This document shows positions 17,050 through 24,813 of a stretch of 64,000 bases of DNA, one piece after another; the stretch's first letter is position 1; the number at the start of each line of letters is the position of its first letter. The stretch lies in the NCBI GenBank assembly GCA_050290245.1, contig JBNKHH010000035.1, positions 59,586-123,585 on the forward strand. Reading direction: 5' to 3'. This DNA is from JBNKHH01 sp050290245. GTDB lineage: Bacteria; Pseudomonadota; Alphaproteobacteria; Rhodobacterales; Rhodobacteraceae. A model generated the notes under the pieces. That model did not search any database. It saw only the letters and a program-made list of their open reading frames with translations, and had not been told where the DNA came from. A program made the translations under genes and the position numbers.

Positions 17050-17853
17050 TTATCTCGCGAGGACGCATTGACCGCCGGACCTCTGAAAGCTCCTGTCGCA
17101 GCGCCAAGTGTTGCCGTCCCGATCGAGATGTGCATTGGCGGGCAGGTCGATTTTGCTACAGGCGCCATCCCGGTTTTCGTAGCCGCGTTCGCAACGCCAA
17201 CCCAGACCGTTTGATCTGGGATCTAGGAACGCGTTGACAGGGACGGAGATGGGATCGCAGCGCCCGTCGGTTTCGAAAAATCCACGCTCGCAGGCCCAGG
17301 CTGCGCCGTGCTGCGCGTTTGTAAGATAACCGTTCTCAGGGACCGAAATCGGGCTGCATTCGCTGGCCTCCGCAACGAAGCCTCGGTCGCATGCCCAACC
17401 CGTACCCGAATTGTCATTCCTAAGAAAAGCGTGTTCCGGCAAGTCGATGGCGACGCAAGCGTCTCGTTCTTCGCGGTAGCCGCGCTCGCACTTCCAGCCA
17501 TGCCCGGACGACCGCAAGAAAGCGTTCTCGGGAACGAAGATCGCGACGCAGGTCCCGCCCGCCGTTTCCTCGAAGCCACGTCGACAGGCCCATCCGGAAC
17601 CGTAGGATCGTCCGGTCGCATAGGCGTTCTCGGGCAAGGTCAGCTCGGCGCATATGCCGTCATCTTCGCGAAAGCCGATGTTGCAGTCCCAACCACTCCC
17701 GTAAGTTCGATTCTGCGCGTTGGCGGGCGGTACGCCAGTGCCGTCCTGCGCAAACGCCGGCACCGCAACTGCAAACGCGGTGGCGAGAGCCGCGAGCAGC
17801 ATGACGAACGGCCTTCGACGGAACCAGGAAGGGTCGATCTCGAGGTGTCTCAT
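17050..17853 (-). CDS. Secreted protein of seven tandem Trp/Cys repeats
   Basis: A 267-residue exported protein. The signal peptide ends at VAVPAFAQDG. After it come seven tandem units of about 33-38 residues. Each has GWxCxRGF (or GY), a second Cys about 12 residues later, and a PENAYL-like end in all but the last. The paired Cys in each unit suggest one disulfide per repeat in the periplasm or outside the cell. The start is placed at the Met (17853) behind an AGGAAGGA ribosome-binding site rather than eight codons upstream. The function is unknown; a binding or matrix role is possible. Confidence 0.75.
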   Translation of the reverse strand: MRHLEIDPSWFRRRPFVMLLAALATAFAVAVPAFAQDGTGVPPANAQNRTYGSGWDCNIGFREDDGICAELTLPENAYATGRSYGSGWACRRGFEETAGGTCVAIFVPENAFLRSSGHGWKCERGYREERDACVAIDLPEHAFLRNDNSGTGWACDRGFVAEASECSPISVPENGYLTNAQHGAAWACERGFFETDGRCDPISVPVNAFLDPRSNGLGWRCERGYENRDGACSKIDLPANAHLDRDGNTWRCDRSFQRSGGQCVLAR

Positions 17854-17898
17854 CTGTCTTTCCTTCCTGTTTTCCATCGTTGTTCCGCCCGACCTGCG

Positions 17899-19104
17899 TC
17901 AGGCGGCCATTCGTTCCAGTTGTCGCCCGCCGCGGCGACGTGCTCGCCGCTTGGGCTTTGGTTTGTCCTTCTCAGAGGTTCCACCCCAGGGCGTGCCGCC
18001 CACAACCTCGATGCGGGTGCCAAGCGTCTTCTCGATGGCCTTCAGTTCGCCCATCTCGTCAGCCGCGCAGAAGGCGACGGCCCGCCCTGCCTGTCCGGCC
18101 CGCGCGGTGCGTCCGATGCGGTGGACGTAGTTCTCCGGGACGTTCGGCAGGTCGTAGTTGTAGACGTGGCCCACTCCCGGAATATCGATGCCGCGCGCCG
18201 CGACGTCGGTGGCCACTAGAACGCGCACCGACCCTGCCTTGAAGGCGGCGATGGCGCGGTCACGCTGGCCCTGGCTCTTGTTGCCGTGGATCGAGGTGGC
18301 GGCGAAACCGATCTTTTCGAGGTGCCTCATAAGGCGTTCGGCGCCATGCTTGGTACGCGAGAACACCAGTGCCCGGTCGTCGCGGTGGCCGTCGAGAAGG
18401 TCGATGAGCAGGTCCTGCTTCTTCTCCTTCGGGACGAAATGCACCGAATGGCTCACTTTGTCGGCGACCTTGCCCGGCGGCGAAACCTCGACGCGCACCG
18501 GGTTCGTCAGGTAGTCGCGGGACAGCTCGTCCATTGCCTTGGGCATGGTGGCCGAGAACATCATCGTCTGGCGGTCCTTACCCAGTTTTGGTGCGATCTG
18601 ACGCAGAGCATGGACGAAGCCGATGTCGAGCATCTGATCCGCTTCGTCGAGGACGAGGAAGCGTGTCTTGCCCAGATCGACGGCGCGACGCTCCATCAGG
18701 TCGATCAGCCGTCCCGGCGTGGCGACGAGAATGTCGGTGCCGCGGGAAAGTTTTTGCGTCTGCGCGTTGATCGACTTGCCGCCCACCACCAGCATGATGC
18801 GAAGATCGGAGGTCAGACCCTGAAGGTTCTGCACGATCTGGCTTGCCAGTTCGCGCGTTGGCGCAAGGATCAGTCCGCGTGCAGTTTTCGGCGCGGCCTT
18901 TTCCTGGCGCTTCGACAGCGCCACCACCAGCGGAATACCGAAGGCGGCGGTCTTGCCGGTGCCGGTCTGGGCAATGCCGAGGATGTCGCGACCCTCCAGC
19001 GCGCGCGGAATAGCCTTCGTCTGGATCGGGGTAGGTTCGGTCAGTCCCTGGCCGTCAAGCCGGGAGACCATGCGGGCGTTCAGCCCGAGTTCATTGAAGT
19101 TCAT
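17899..19104 (-). CDS. DEAD-box ATP-dependent RNA helicase (RhlE-like)
   Basis: A 401-residue helicase core with all motifs: Q-motif (PTPIQTKAIP), motif I AQTGTGKT, Ia PTRELASQ, II DEAD, III SAT and VI HRIGRTARAG. A short basic tail (PKPKRRARRRGGRQ) adds RNA affinity. RhlE/CsdA-type helicases unwind structured RNA in ribosome assembly and at low temperature. Two cold-shock genes follow within 2.3 kb, and the start is preceded by a stable hairpin in the leader, both consistent with cold-linked expression (inference). Confidence 0.95.
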   Translation of the reverse strand: MNFNELGLNARMVSRLDGQGLTEPTPIQTKAIPRALEGRDILGIAQTGTGKTAAFGIPLVVALSKRQEKAAPKTARGLILAPTRELASQIVQNLQGLTSDLRIMLVVGGKSINAQTQKLSRGTDILVATPGRLIDLMERRAVDLGKTRFLVLDEADQMLDIGFVHALRQIAPKLGKDRQTMMFSATMPKAMDELSRDYLTNPVRVEVSPPGKVADKVSHSVHFVPKEKKQDLLIDLLDGHRDDRALVFSRTKHGAERLMRHLEKIGFAATSIHGNKSQGQRDRAIAAFKAGSVRVLVATDVAARGIDIPGVGHVYNYDLPNVPENYVHRIGRTARAGQAGRAVAFCAADEMGELKAIEKTLGTRIEVVGGTPWGGTSEKDKPKPKRRARRRGGRQLERMAA

Positions 19105-19116
19105 GTTAGTCCTTGT

Positions 19117-19132
19117 CCGGACCGGAGTCCGG
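19117..19132 (-). promoter_or_regulatory. Hairpin in the helicase mRNA leader
   Basis: CCGGAC-CGGA-GTCCGG forms a perfect 6-bp stem 12 nt upstream of the helicase ATG, next to its AAGGAC ribosome-binding site. It could affect translation, but no regulation is shown by sequence alone. Confidence 0.4.
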
Positions 19133-19559
19133 TTTCACCGACGAGCGCCCTTGCGCCTGTTCGGTCGGGGTGCGCCCGAAGCAACCGCCCGCGACACCGC
19201 ATTGTGCCGAGAGCCGCCTCAAGCGGCGTCCCCCCTACGTGATGTGGGAAAACGGTACGTCACGGCCGGGGGCGGGTTGATCCCGCCTGCTCACGCGGCA
19301 GAGCGATGACGTGAGTATCACATGGGGCTTGGCCTGTCGGTTGTCAATCGCTGGCGGACGAACGAGGCCGAGTGTGCCGGAAAGTTTTCCTGACCGACCT
19401 CTTGCGAAACCGCACCGCAGCGGTCATGTGTGACGGGCTATCGTTGTTCTTTTTCGAACCGCTGCCTCCGTTCACTCGGCTCTCAGTCATTCGACCCAGA
19501 CTGACTTTGCCGGGCTGCTGCACACTGCGGGCAGCACCTTAGAACAGGAGACCACGGAT
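19133..19559. other. Shared upstream region of helicase and cold-shock gene
   Basis: About 430 bp between divergent genes with several short inverted repeats and no coding potential that I trust. It should contain both promoters and the long leader usual for cold-shock mRNAs. An AGAACAGGAGA ribosome-binding site precedes the cold-shock ATG. Confidence 0.5.
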
Positions 19560-19766
19560 ATGGCCAATGGCACCGTGAAATGGTTCAACACTCAAAAAGG
19601 CTTCGGCTTCATCGCTCCGGACGAGGGCGGCAAGGACGTTTTTGTCCACATCTCTTCGCTTGAGCGCTCCGGTTTGACCAGTCTGGCCGACGACCAGAAG
19701 GTGACCTTCGACATCGAGCCCGGTCGCGACGGCCGCGAAAGTGCCGTGAATCTGGCGCTGGCCTGA
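19560..19766 (+). CDS. Cold-shock domain protein
   Basis: A 68-residue CspA-family protein. RNP1 is KGFGFI and RNP2 is DVFVHIS, in a single five-stranded OB fold. It binds single-stranded RNA/DNA as an RNA chaperone in the cytoplasm. A 7-bp hairpin follows the stop. A second, different cold-shock gene lies 1.6 kb downstream. Confidence 0.96.
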   Translation: MANGTVKWFNTQKGFGFIAPDEGGKDVFVHISSLERSGLTSLADDQKVTFDIEPGRDGRESAVNLALA

Positions 19767-19777
19767 TTGTTTTCGGT

Positions 19778-19799
19778 CGGGCGCTCCTTCGGGCGCCCG
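19778..19799 (+). terminator. Hairpin after first cold-shock gene
   Basis: CGGGCGC pairs with GCGCCCG around an 8-nt loop, 11 nt after the stop. It lacks a T run, so termination is plausible but not certain. The stem lies between convergent genes. Confidence 0.55.
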
Positions 19800-19849
19800 A
19801 TCATCACGAGTTTTGAAAGTCCGGGTTCGAGCCTATCCATTGAGTCTGA

Positions 19850-20098
19850 TCAATGCAGTCGGGCGCGAACCAAGAACCCCTCGATCGTTTCTTCGCCCAA
19901 GGCGCGCAACGCCTCGAGCCGGTGTAACCCTTCGATTAGAACGAAGCGTTCGCCGTCCGCACGCAGACGGATCGGGGTGGTCTGCCCCTTCTCAAGGATA
20001 TCGTTCGCGAGAGCGAGCACCTTATCCTGGTCAAGTGTTTTTGCGCGCTTGGTTGGTACGTAAATCTTTTCGATCGGGAACGTCTTCTTTTCGAGCAT
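19850..20098 (-). CDS. ParB-like nuclease-fold protein, small
   Basis: An 82-residue stand-alone ParB N-terminal domain (ParB/Srx fold). PIEKIYVPTKRA leads in, and the nucleotide-binding box reads IEGLHRLEALRALGEETI, where the usual GERR is replaced by EGLHR. There is no HTH, so it is not a partition ParB. Such short domains are found in plasmids, phages and small regulatory loci. It probably shares a transcript with the 214-residue gene 51 nt upstream. Confidence 0.7.
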   Translation of the reverse strand: MLEKKTFPIEKIYVPTKRAKTLDQDKVLALANDILEKGQTTPIRLRADGERFVLIEGLHRLEALRALGEETIEGFLVRARLH

Positions 20099-20149
20099 TC
20101 AGATGTCGTCCTTCGGCGATGCAAGTAAGTCTTCATCCTCACGAACCCC

Positions 20150-20794
20150 CTAAAGCGTCTGCCAGACTGCTTCGCGCAGTTCCTTGTGTTGGATCAGACG
20201 CAGCGGCGCGTCGGCCTCTTCTGTCTTTCGATATCCGACGACACCAATGGCCGTTTCCAGTCCGTCCTTGTTGCCCTCAGATAGGTCCAGTCCGATGAAG
20301 TCGGCCATAAGGATACCAGCTTTCGCGAGAGCCTTGATCGCGGCGTCTTGCGATTTGTATCCTCCCGCATTCATGATCGAGACCGCGACCAACCCATCCT
20401 CACCGGCCAGAGCGTGCGCCTTTAGCATCGATTGCTGAGCTGCAGATAAGTTCGTCTGGCGAAGTGCTTCAATGAACTCTTCCTGCGTTGGTACTGACAG
20501 ATCGGATCGGGCTTCCCATCGTCGCGCGGCTGTACGGTTGGATTCCCGCTCGGACAGCATCGACTTCAGGATTTCAATCGCATCGTCTTCCGAGGTGCCT
20601 TTCGCCTCGGCCATCAAACCCTGGCTCTTGGTACTGTGTTTGGGAAAGGCGCGCGCGACGAATTCGCCGTTCAACTGACCGGCCCGAATCTTGTAGTTTC
20701 CAAACTCGTCTTCGACGATCGGTCCCGCGCCGATGCCGGCAGCGCGCTTTTTCTGGGACTTCTTTGCTTTAGTTTTGGCCAAGTCTATCTCCAT
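20150..20794 (-). CDS. Hypothetical protein with possible DNA-binding C-terminal module
   Basis: A 214-residue protein with a Lys-rich N-terminus (AKTKAKKSQKKRAAG). The second half (QQSMLKAHALAGEDGLVAVS to about IGLDL) resembles the helical module that accompanies HNH nucleases (LraHyxaP...GYKsxxxAN pattern). The HNH motif itself is absent. The function is unknown. It is in the same leftward group as the ParB-like gene. Confidence 0.55.
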   Translation of the reverse strand: MEIDLAKTKAKKSQKKRAAGIGAGPIVEDEFGNYKIRAGQLNGEFVARAFPKHSTKSQGLMAEAKGTSEDDAIEILKSMLSERESNRTAARRWEARSDLSVPTQEEFIEALRQTNLSAAQQSMLKAHALAGEDGLVAVSIMNAGGYKSQDAAIKALAKAGILMADFIGLDLSEGNKDGLETAIGVVGYRKTEEADAPLRLIQHKELREAVWQTL

Positions 20795-20809
20795 GGGTTT
20801 GCGATGCCG

Positions 20810-20977
20810 TTACGAGATCGGCATGAATACGAGGAAGACCACGAGTGCGATTGCCAGGATAAGCACCAGGCCTATGAGAACATGCCGGAAGTCCTTCCGG
20901 GCCTGCGCCACCCTCTTGCCCTTGAGGGTCTTACCAAGCCGGGCGTTCAATGCGCCGCCTGCGTCGCTCTTTCGCAC
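20810..20977 (-). CDS. Small single-pass membrane protein
   Basis: A 55-codon frame 15 nt upstream of the previous gene on the same strand. It has a basic N-terminal half (GKTLKGKRVAQARKDF) and one hydrophobic helix (VLIGLVLILAIALVVFLVF), an arrangement typical of a real inner-membrane microprotein with positive-inside topology. The start is uncertain: GTG at 20977 or TTG at 20983, with no clear ribosome-binding site and no ATG. Confidence 0.5.
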   Translation of the reverse strand: MRKSDAGGALNARLGKTLKGKRVAQARKDFRHVLIGLVLILAIALVVFLVFMPIS

Positions 20978-21369
20978 TACCAAGGGTATGCCGAGCGTGC
21001 ATTGAGATGTGTGTTTCGTGCAGGTATGACCATGCGACCTCCAGCCTGAACCCGCTCCGGGATCAGGGACATCGATTTACGTAGAAAACGCTGGAAGTCG
21101 AAACAGGATCGGTGAGCACAATCGCCAAGAAACCTCGACTAACGAATTGAGAGCTAGTCTTTTTTGCCCGGGTTTGCAATGGCGATAGCCTAGCCTCTAT
21201 ATGTCCCGATACGACGCCAAGCTTGTGAAGTCGGGAGTTTTCGGCTAATGATGCGGAGCAACGTTGTTCGCAACGGCACTCTGTCATCCTCTACTTCAGT
21301 CTGCTTTTTGAATCGACCTAGCCAGGTTGCCACAAGGCGTGGGCAGCAAGAACGCAGGGAGTTTCTCTC
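20978..21369. other. Upstream region of second cold-shock gene
   Basis: About 390 bp with no convincing gene. It probably holds the promoter and long leader of the cold-shock gene at 21370. A GGGAG ribosome-binding site lies near its end. Confidence 0.45.
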
Positions 21370-21576
21370 ATGACGAAGGGCACCGTGAAGTGGTTTAATG
21401 CCACGAAAGGTTTTGGGTTCATTCAACCAGAAGGCAGCGAGACGGACGTTTTCGTGCATAGCACCGCATTGGAGGCCGCGCGCCTCGACAGGCTTGCCGA
21501 CGGTCAAGCGGTGTCTTTCAGCATAGAGACGGACGGAGACGGTCGTCAGTTCGTCGCCAACATGGCGCTCGCATGA
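21370..21576 (+). CDS. Cold-shock domain protein
   Basis: A 68-residue CspA-type OB-fold protein with KGFGFI (RNP1) and DVFVHS (RNP2). Its second half (ALEAARLDRLADGQAV) differs clearly from the first cold-shock protein, so they are paralogues rather than a recent duplication. The stop overlaps the start of a small basic-protein gene (ATGA). Confidence 0.95.
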   Translation: MTKGTVKWFNATKGFGFIQPEGSETDVFVHSTALEAARLDRLADGQAVSFSIETDGDGRQFVANMALA

Positions 21577-21857
21577 GCTCCTATACACGCTTTCCAAACT
21601 CGGGCACGCGAGAAGGTTCATCGGCGCCGAGAAGCCTCACAGAACATCAGCGGGCCGCCGAGCATTTGTTTCGCCTGACACCCGAACGTCCTTTGACGCG
21701 CGACGACAGAACGGCTCAGGCTGCCAGACAGATTGTACTGGAGGAATCGGAAAGGCGGCGAACCCTTTCCAAGTCTCTCCGGGCCGCTCGCCTGGAACGC
21801 GCAGGGCGGTTTACAGAAAGTGCCAGAAACAAGCGCGGATCGAAGCCTGGCAAATAG
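21573..21857 (+). CDS. Small basic protein coupled to cold-shock gene
   Basis: A 94-residue Arg-rich protein. Its start codon overlaps the cold-shock stop, and translational coupling favours a real gene. Residues 22-80 are predicted helical and highly charged (RAAEHLFRLTPERPLTRDDR, then SERRRTLSKSLRAARLER). It could bind nucleic acid or ribosomes. No family is recognised. Confidence 0.5.
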   Translation: MSSYTRFPNSGTREGSSAPRSLTEHQRAAEHLFRLTPERPLTRDDRTAQAARQIVLEESERRRTLSKSLRAARLERAGRFTESARNKRGSKPGK

Positions 21858-21962
21858 GCGTCCCTCGGTCACGAGTGCACTCTGTGTGAGACGTCCAGTT
21901 TTTTTGGGAACGCACTGCAAAACGGAGCGATGCGCAGTCCAAGGGAGCGGCTGGAGGGAGAA

Positions 21963-21991
21963 GCGGCGAGATTCTTTCTCGCCGCTTCTTC
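21963..21991 (+). terminator. Rho-independent terminator after cold-shock pair
   Basis: GCGGCGAGA and TCTCGCCGC form a perfect 9-bp stem with a 5-nt loop, followed by TTCTTCTT. It lies about 105 nt after the last stop. Confidence 0.85.
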
Positions 21992-22352
21992 TTGATCTGG
22001 AAACCCATCGCGCGACGGTTTCTTGTGTAGATTGGCGCAACGCCAATGTCTGCTTTCAATCACACAATCTCTTATGCTTGCGCCTGGGGTGAATGGCTGG
22101 TTTCCGCCAATAGCGACGGTCGCCATTCAGGCCGAACTAAACCATTTTTTAAGCGGAAAAGTCTTTAGGCGGGCGTGTAGCGGCTCTGAAATGTGCTTGG
22201 CCTTGGCGTCAGTCGTTTGGAAAGGTTCGGAAGTCACGAAAGCAGCGCCCCGAGGCCGCAAGGATAGGCTTTTCTGCAATGGTGGGTAGCACGGCAGGTA
22301 AATTCCTGTCGCGCGATTTTTCTATTTAATTTCAATATTCTAAATTGAAAAA
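21992..22352. other. Non-coding flank left of the island
   Basis: About 360 bp between the terminator and attL. Frames are short and without family signal. A GC-rich repeat-like stretch (near 22090-22130, with CGACGGTCG) resembles hairpin debris. AT content rises sharply just before attL (22310-22350). Confidence 0.45.
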
Positions 22353-22366
22353 TGGCAGCCCGTAGG
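22353..22366. repeat. attL, 14-bp direct repeat
   Basis: TGGCAGCCCGTAGG is identical to the last 14 nt of tRNA-Glu (read on the plus strand) at 36093. It is the left boundary of the island. Confidence 0.85.
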
Positions 22367-22471
22367 TCTGTCTAACTATCCTATCAATGTGTCTGGCGTC
22401 ATCGCATTTAGTATTGAAACTACTGGATAAATAGACAGTTCTCGCTTCACTCACTTGCAATTGGTCTCACG

Positions 22472-22509
22472 CCTTCCCAACATTAGTGTTGGGAAAAATG
22501 TTGGGAAGG
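22472..22509. promoter_or_regulatory. Inverted-repeat control site at the integrase start
   Basis: CCTTCCCAACATT and AATGTTGGGAAGG are perfect 13-bp inverted arms with 12 nt between them. The inner spacer holds another TGTTGGGAA copy. The right arm ends 4 nt before the integrase ATG and covers its ribosome-binding site. It fits an autoregulatory operator or integrase arm-type sites. A near-copy occurs at the other end of the island (36015). Confidence 0.65.
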
Positions 22510-22513
22510 CCAA

Positions 22514-23689
22514 ATGCCGAAACTCACGGTCAAGAAAGTTGAGAGCCTCCGAAAGCCAGGATTCTATGGCGATGGCGAGGGGCTTTATCTCAAGGTTGCA
22601 TCAGCCGGATCGAAGTCATGGATTCTGCGCACTGTCGTCCAGGGCCGTAGATGGGATTTGGGCCTCGGTTCCGCTGGCCTCGTTCCCCTTGCCGAAGCTA
22701 GAACCAAAGCACGTGAGTTTCGCCGCATTGCGCGAGAAGGTGGTGATCCAGATACCGTGCGCAAACAGGAATCGCTTCGTTTTGACGAGGCGGCTCGACG
22801 TGTTCATTCCAATCTCTCGGAAACCTGGCGCAACGGAAAACATGCCAAGGCCTGGCTTACGTCCCTCGAAAGTTATGTCTTTCCGAAATTCGGGAAGCGC
22901 CAGTTGCACACGATTGGAACGGCAGACATTCTCTCAGGTCTTGCTCCGATTTGGACCGAGAAGCACGAAACCGCGAAGCGGTTGAAACAGCGCCTTTCGA
23001 CAATATTCGACTGGGCAAAGGGCGCTGGGCACTATCCACACGAGAACCCTGTCAACGGCGTCAAGAAGGCGCTTCCAACGGTCAAGCGGCGTCCACAGCA
23101 TATGGCGGCTATGGATTGGCGTGATCTGCCTGGGTTCATGGAAGACCTTTCCCGACGGGATGGTGTTTCTGCCCGAACGCTAGAATTCTTGATCCTGACA
23201 GCGACCCGATCTGGTGAAGCGCGTGGCGCACGTTGGGACGAGTTTGATATGGAGGCGAGCGAGTGGATAGTTCCGGGTGAGCGCATGAAGCGTGGTCTTC
23301 CGCACCGTATACCGCTCTCAGAGGCAGCTTTGGCAGTGCTGGGACGTGTAAAGGGGCTAGACCCCATATGGGTCTTCCCAAGCCCTTCGCGCGGCTCTCA
23401 TGGCGAAAACAGGCCACAATCAGTCATGGTGTTCAAGTCACTCCTCAAGCGAATGGGACGGGAGGGGTTCACGGTTCACGGGTTTCGGTCGACTTTCCGC
23501 GACTGGTGCAGTGAAAGCGCCCGTTCTGAACGCGAAGTAGCAGAAGCTGCGTTGTCTCATGCAACCGGCAATGAAGTCGAAAGGGCCTACGCGCGAAGTG
23601 ATCTGTTCGAGAGACGTGCTTCCCTCATGAATTTGTGGGCCAGTTTCGCCACAGGGCAACGAGGACAAGTCATTGAACTCCGAAAGTGA
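22514..23689 (+). CDS. Tyrosine recombinase/integrase (P4 type)
   Basis: A 391-residue integrase. The N-terminal DUF4102-type arm-binding domain (residues 1-90, GDGEGLYLKV) is followed by a core-binding domain and a catalytic domain with the full set: Arg232 (TATRSGEARG), His322/Arg325 (HGFRSTFRD), His349 (LSHATG) and Tyr359. It inserts and excises the island at the tRNA-Glu 3' end. The ATG directly follows a perfect inverted repeat. It is read inward from attL, and its stop overlaps the next gene. Confidence 0.95.
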   Translation: MPKLTVKKVESLRKPGFYGDGEGLYLKVASAGSKSWILRTVVQGRRWDLGLGSAGLVPLAEARTKAREFRRIAREGGDPDTVRKQESLRFDEAARRVHSNLSETWRNGKHAKAWLTSLESYVFPKFGKRQLHTIGTADILSGLAPIWTEKHETAKRLKQRLSTIFDWAKGAGHYPHENPVNGVKKALPTVKRRPQHMAAMDWRDLPGFMEDLSRRDGVSARTLEFLILTATRSGEARGARWDEFDMEASEWIVPGERMKRGLPHRIPLSEAALAVLGRVKGLDPIWVFPSPSRGSHGENRPQSVMVFKSLLKRMGREGFTVHGFRSTFRDWCSESARSEREVAEAALSHATGNEVERAYARSDLFERRASLMNLWASFATGQRGQVIELRK

Positions 23690-24539
23690 TGAGTCTGATT
23701 TTGAGCTTGGCCTGTCCGACCGGCAACTTACAGAGGACGAACTGGATCGCCTCTCGGACGCTTTGGGAGATGCATTTTCCGACATCACTGCTGTGTCACT
23801 GAACGAAACTGCTCCCGACGTGGATGAACCCTTCTGGAAGGTTGGTGGTTCGATGCCACGTCATATCGAGCGTGTCTTAGAGGAACGCACGCATTTGGCG
23901 CGTGTCCAAGGGTGGAGCGATGAAAGGATTTTGGAGCTATGGCGAAATTTTCTGGAAAATGATCCGAACGCGTCTGTTCCACCATGGACTGGCACAAATC
24001 CTTTTAGGTTTGACCCTGAAGAAATTTGGGACGTCATCAAGCCGTCTTGCGACAAGTCGCTTGGAGACCAGGCCGCATCTCTGCGCGAGAACGGCGGCAA
24101 TCGGAACTATACGGACATGATACCGTTGGCGAAGCCATTCTCACGTGTTTGGTTCGAGTTGTGGATACTGGCTGACATTTCAGCGTATCGGCAGAAATCC
24201 AACGCTTTTCTTTTTGGTGACGGAAACAAGAACCGAACCGTTCGCCAGATTTCGTATCTTTCCGCACGCATTGGGAGAGCCATTGAACACTACCGATGGC
24301 GCTTTGTTTTTGGTGCCCATGCTCTCCGTGGCAAAAGAGTGATCAAGGGCGCCAGTGAAGGTGGACAGGCGAGCGCGGTAACTGCGCAACCAAAAACAAA
24401 GAAAGCCCTCGCGGAAATGCAGAGGTTGATTAGTCGAGGGCACACCATTTCGAGCGCTGCTGCTATTGCTGCCTCAAATGGGTTTGGAAAAAGCAAGGAC
24501 GCGAACAGGAAGCTGTGGAACAGGCACAAAAGAAAATAG
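23673..24539 (+). CDS. Island protein of unknown function with HTH-like C-terminus
   Basis: A 288-residue protein. It has an acidic N-terminus, a hydrophilic middle and a C-terminal recombinase-type helix-turn-helix (MQRLISRGHTISSAAAIAAS). The start is a TTG at 23673 inside the end of the integrase, behind a GAGGAC box; no ATG occurs before about residue 60. The overlap suggests co-expression with the integrase. It could be a directionality or replication factor, but no family is recognised. Confidence 0.65.
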   Translation: MNSESDESDFELGLSDRQLTEDELDRLSDALGDAFSDITAVSLNETAPDVDEPFWKVGGSMPRHIERVLEERTHLARVQGWSDERILELWRNFLENDPNASVPPWTGTNPFRFDPEEIWDVIKPSCDKSLGDQAASLRENGGNRNYTDMIPLAKPFSRVWFELWILADISAYRQKSNAFLFGDGNKNRTVRQISYLSARIGRAIEHYRWRFVFGAHALRGKRVIKGASEGGQASAVTAQPKTKKALAEMQRLISRGHTISSAAAIAASNGFGKSKDANRKLWNRHKRK

Positions 24540-24612
24540 GGACACCGCCCGCCCTTGTCCCGATCTTTTCGTCCAATTTCACCTCAGGGCCAATCAAGAT
24601 GAGGTGGAAACC

Positions 24613-24810
24613 ATGGGTGCTGATAACGTCGATGCTTTGATCCGTGATGGGGACGCAGCCGAACTCCTCGGCTGCTCCAAGGCGACTTTCTGGCGTCGTG
24701 TTGCAGATGGCACGATCCCGAAGCCGGTGAAGATCGGCGGCATGAGCCGCTGGCCGCGTTCCGAGATTTTTGCCGTGATCGAAGCGGCCAAGGCCGCGCG
24801 CGAGGTCTGA
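24613..24810 (+). CDS. AlpA-family helix-turn-helix regulator
   Basis: A 65-residue AlpA/MerR-like protein: DAAELLGCSKATFWRRVADG then PKPVKIGGMSRWPRSEI, the classical excisionase-like winged helix. AlpA proteins activate the integrase gene or act as excisionases in P4-like elements. The start at the ATG follows a GAGGTGG box. Confidence 0.88.
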   Translation: MGADNVDALIRDGDAAELLGCSKATFWRRVADGTIPKPVKIGGMSRWPRSEIFAVIEAAKAAREV

Positions 24811-24813
24811 CCC

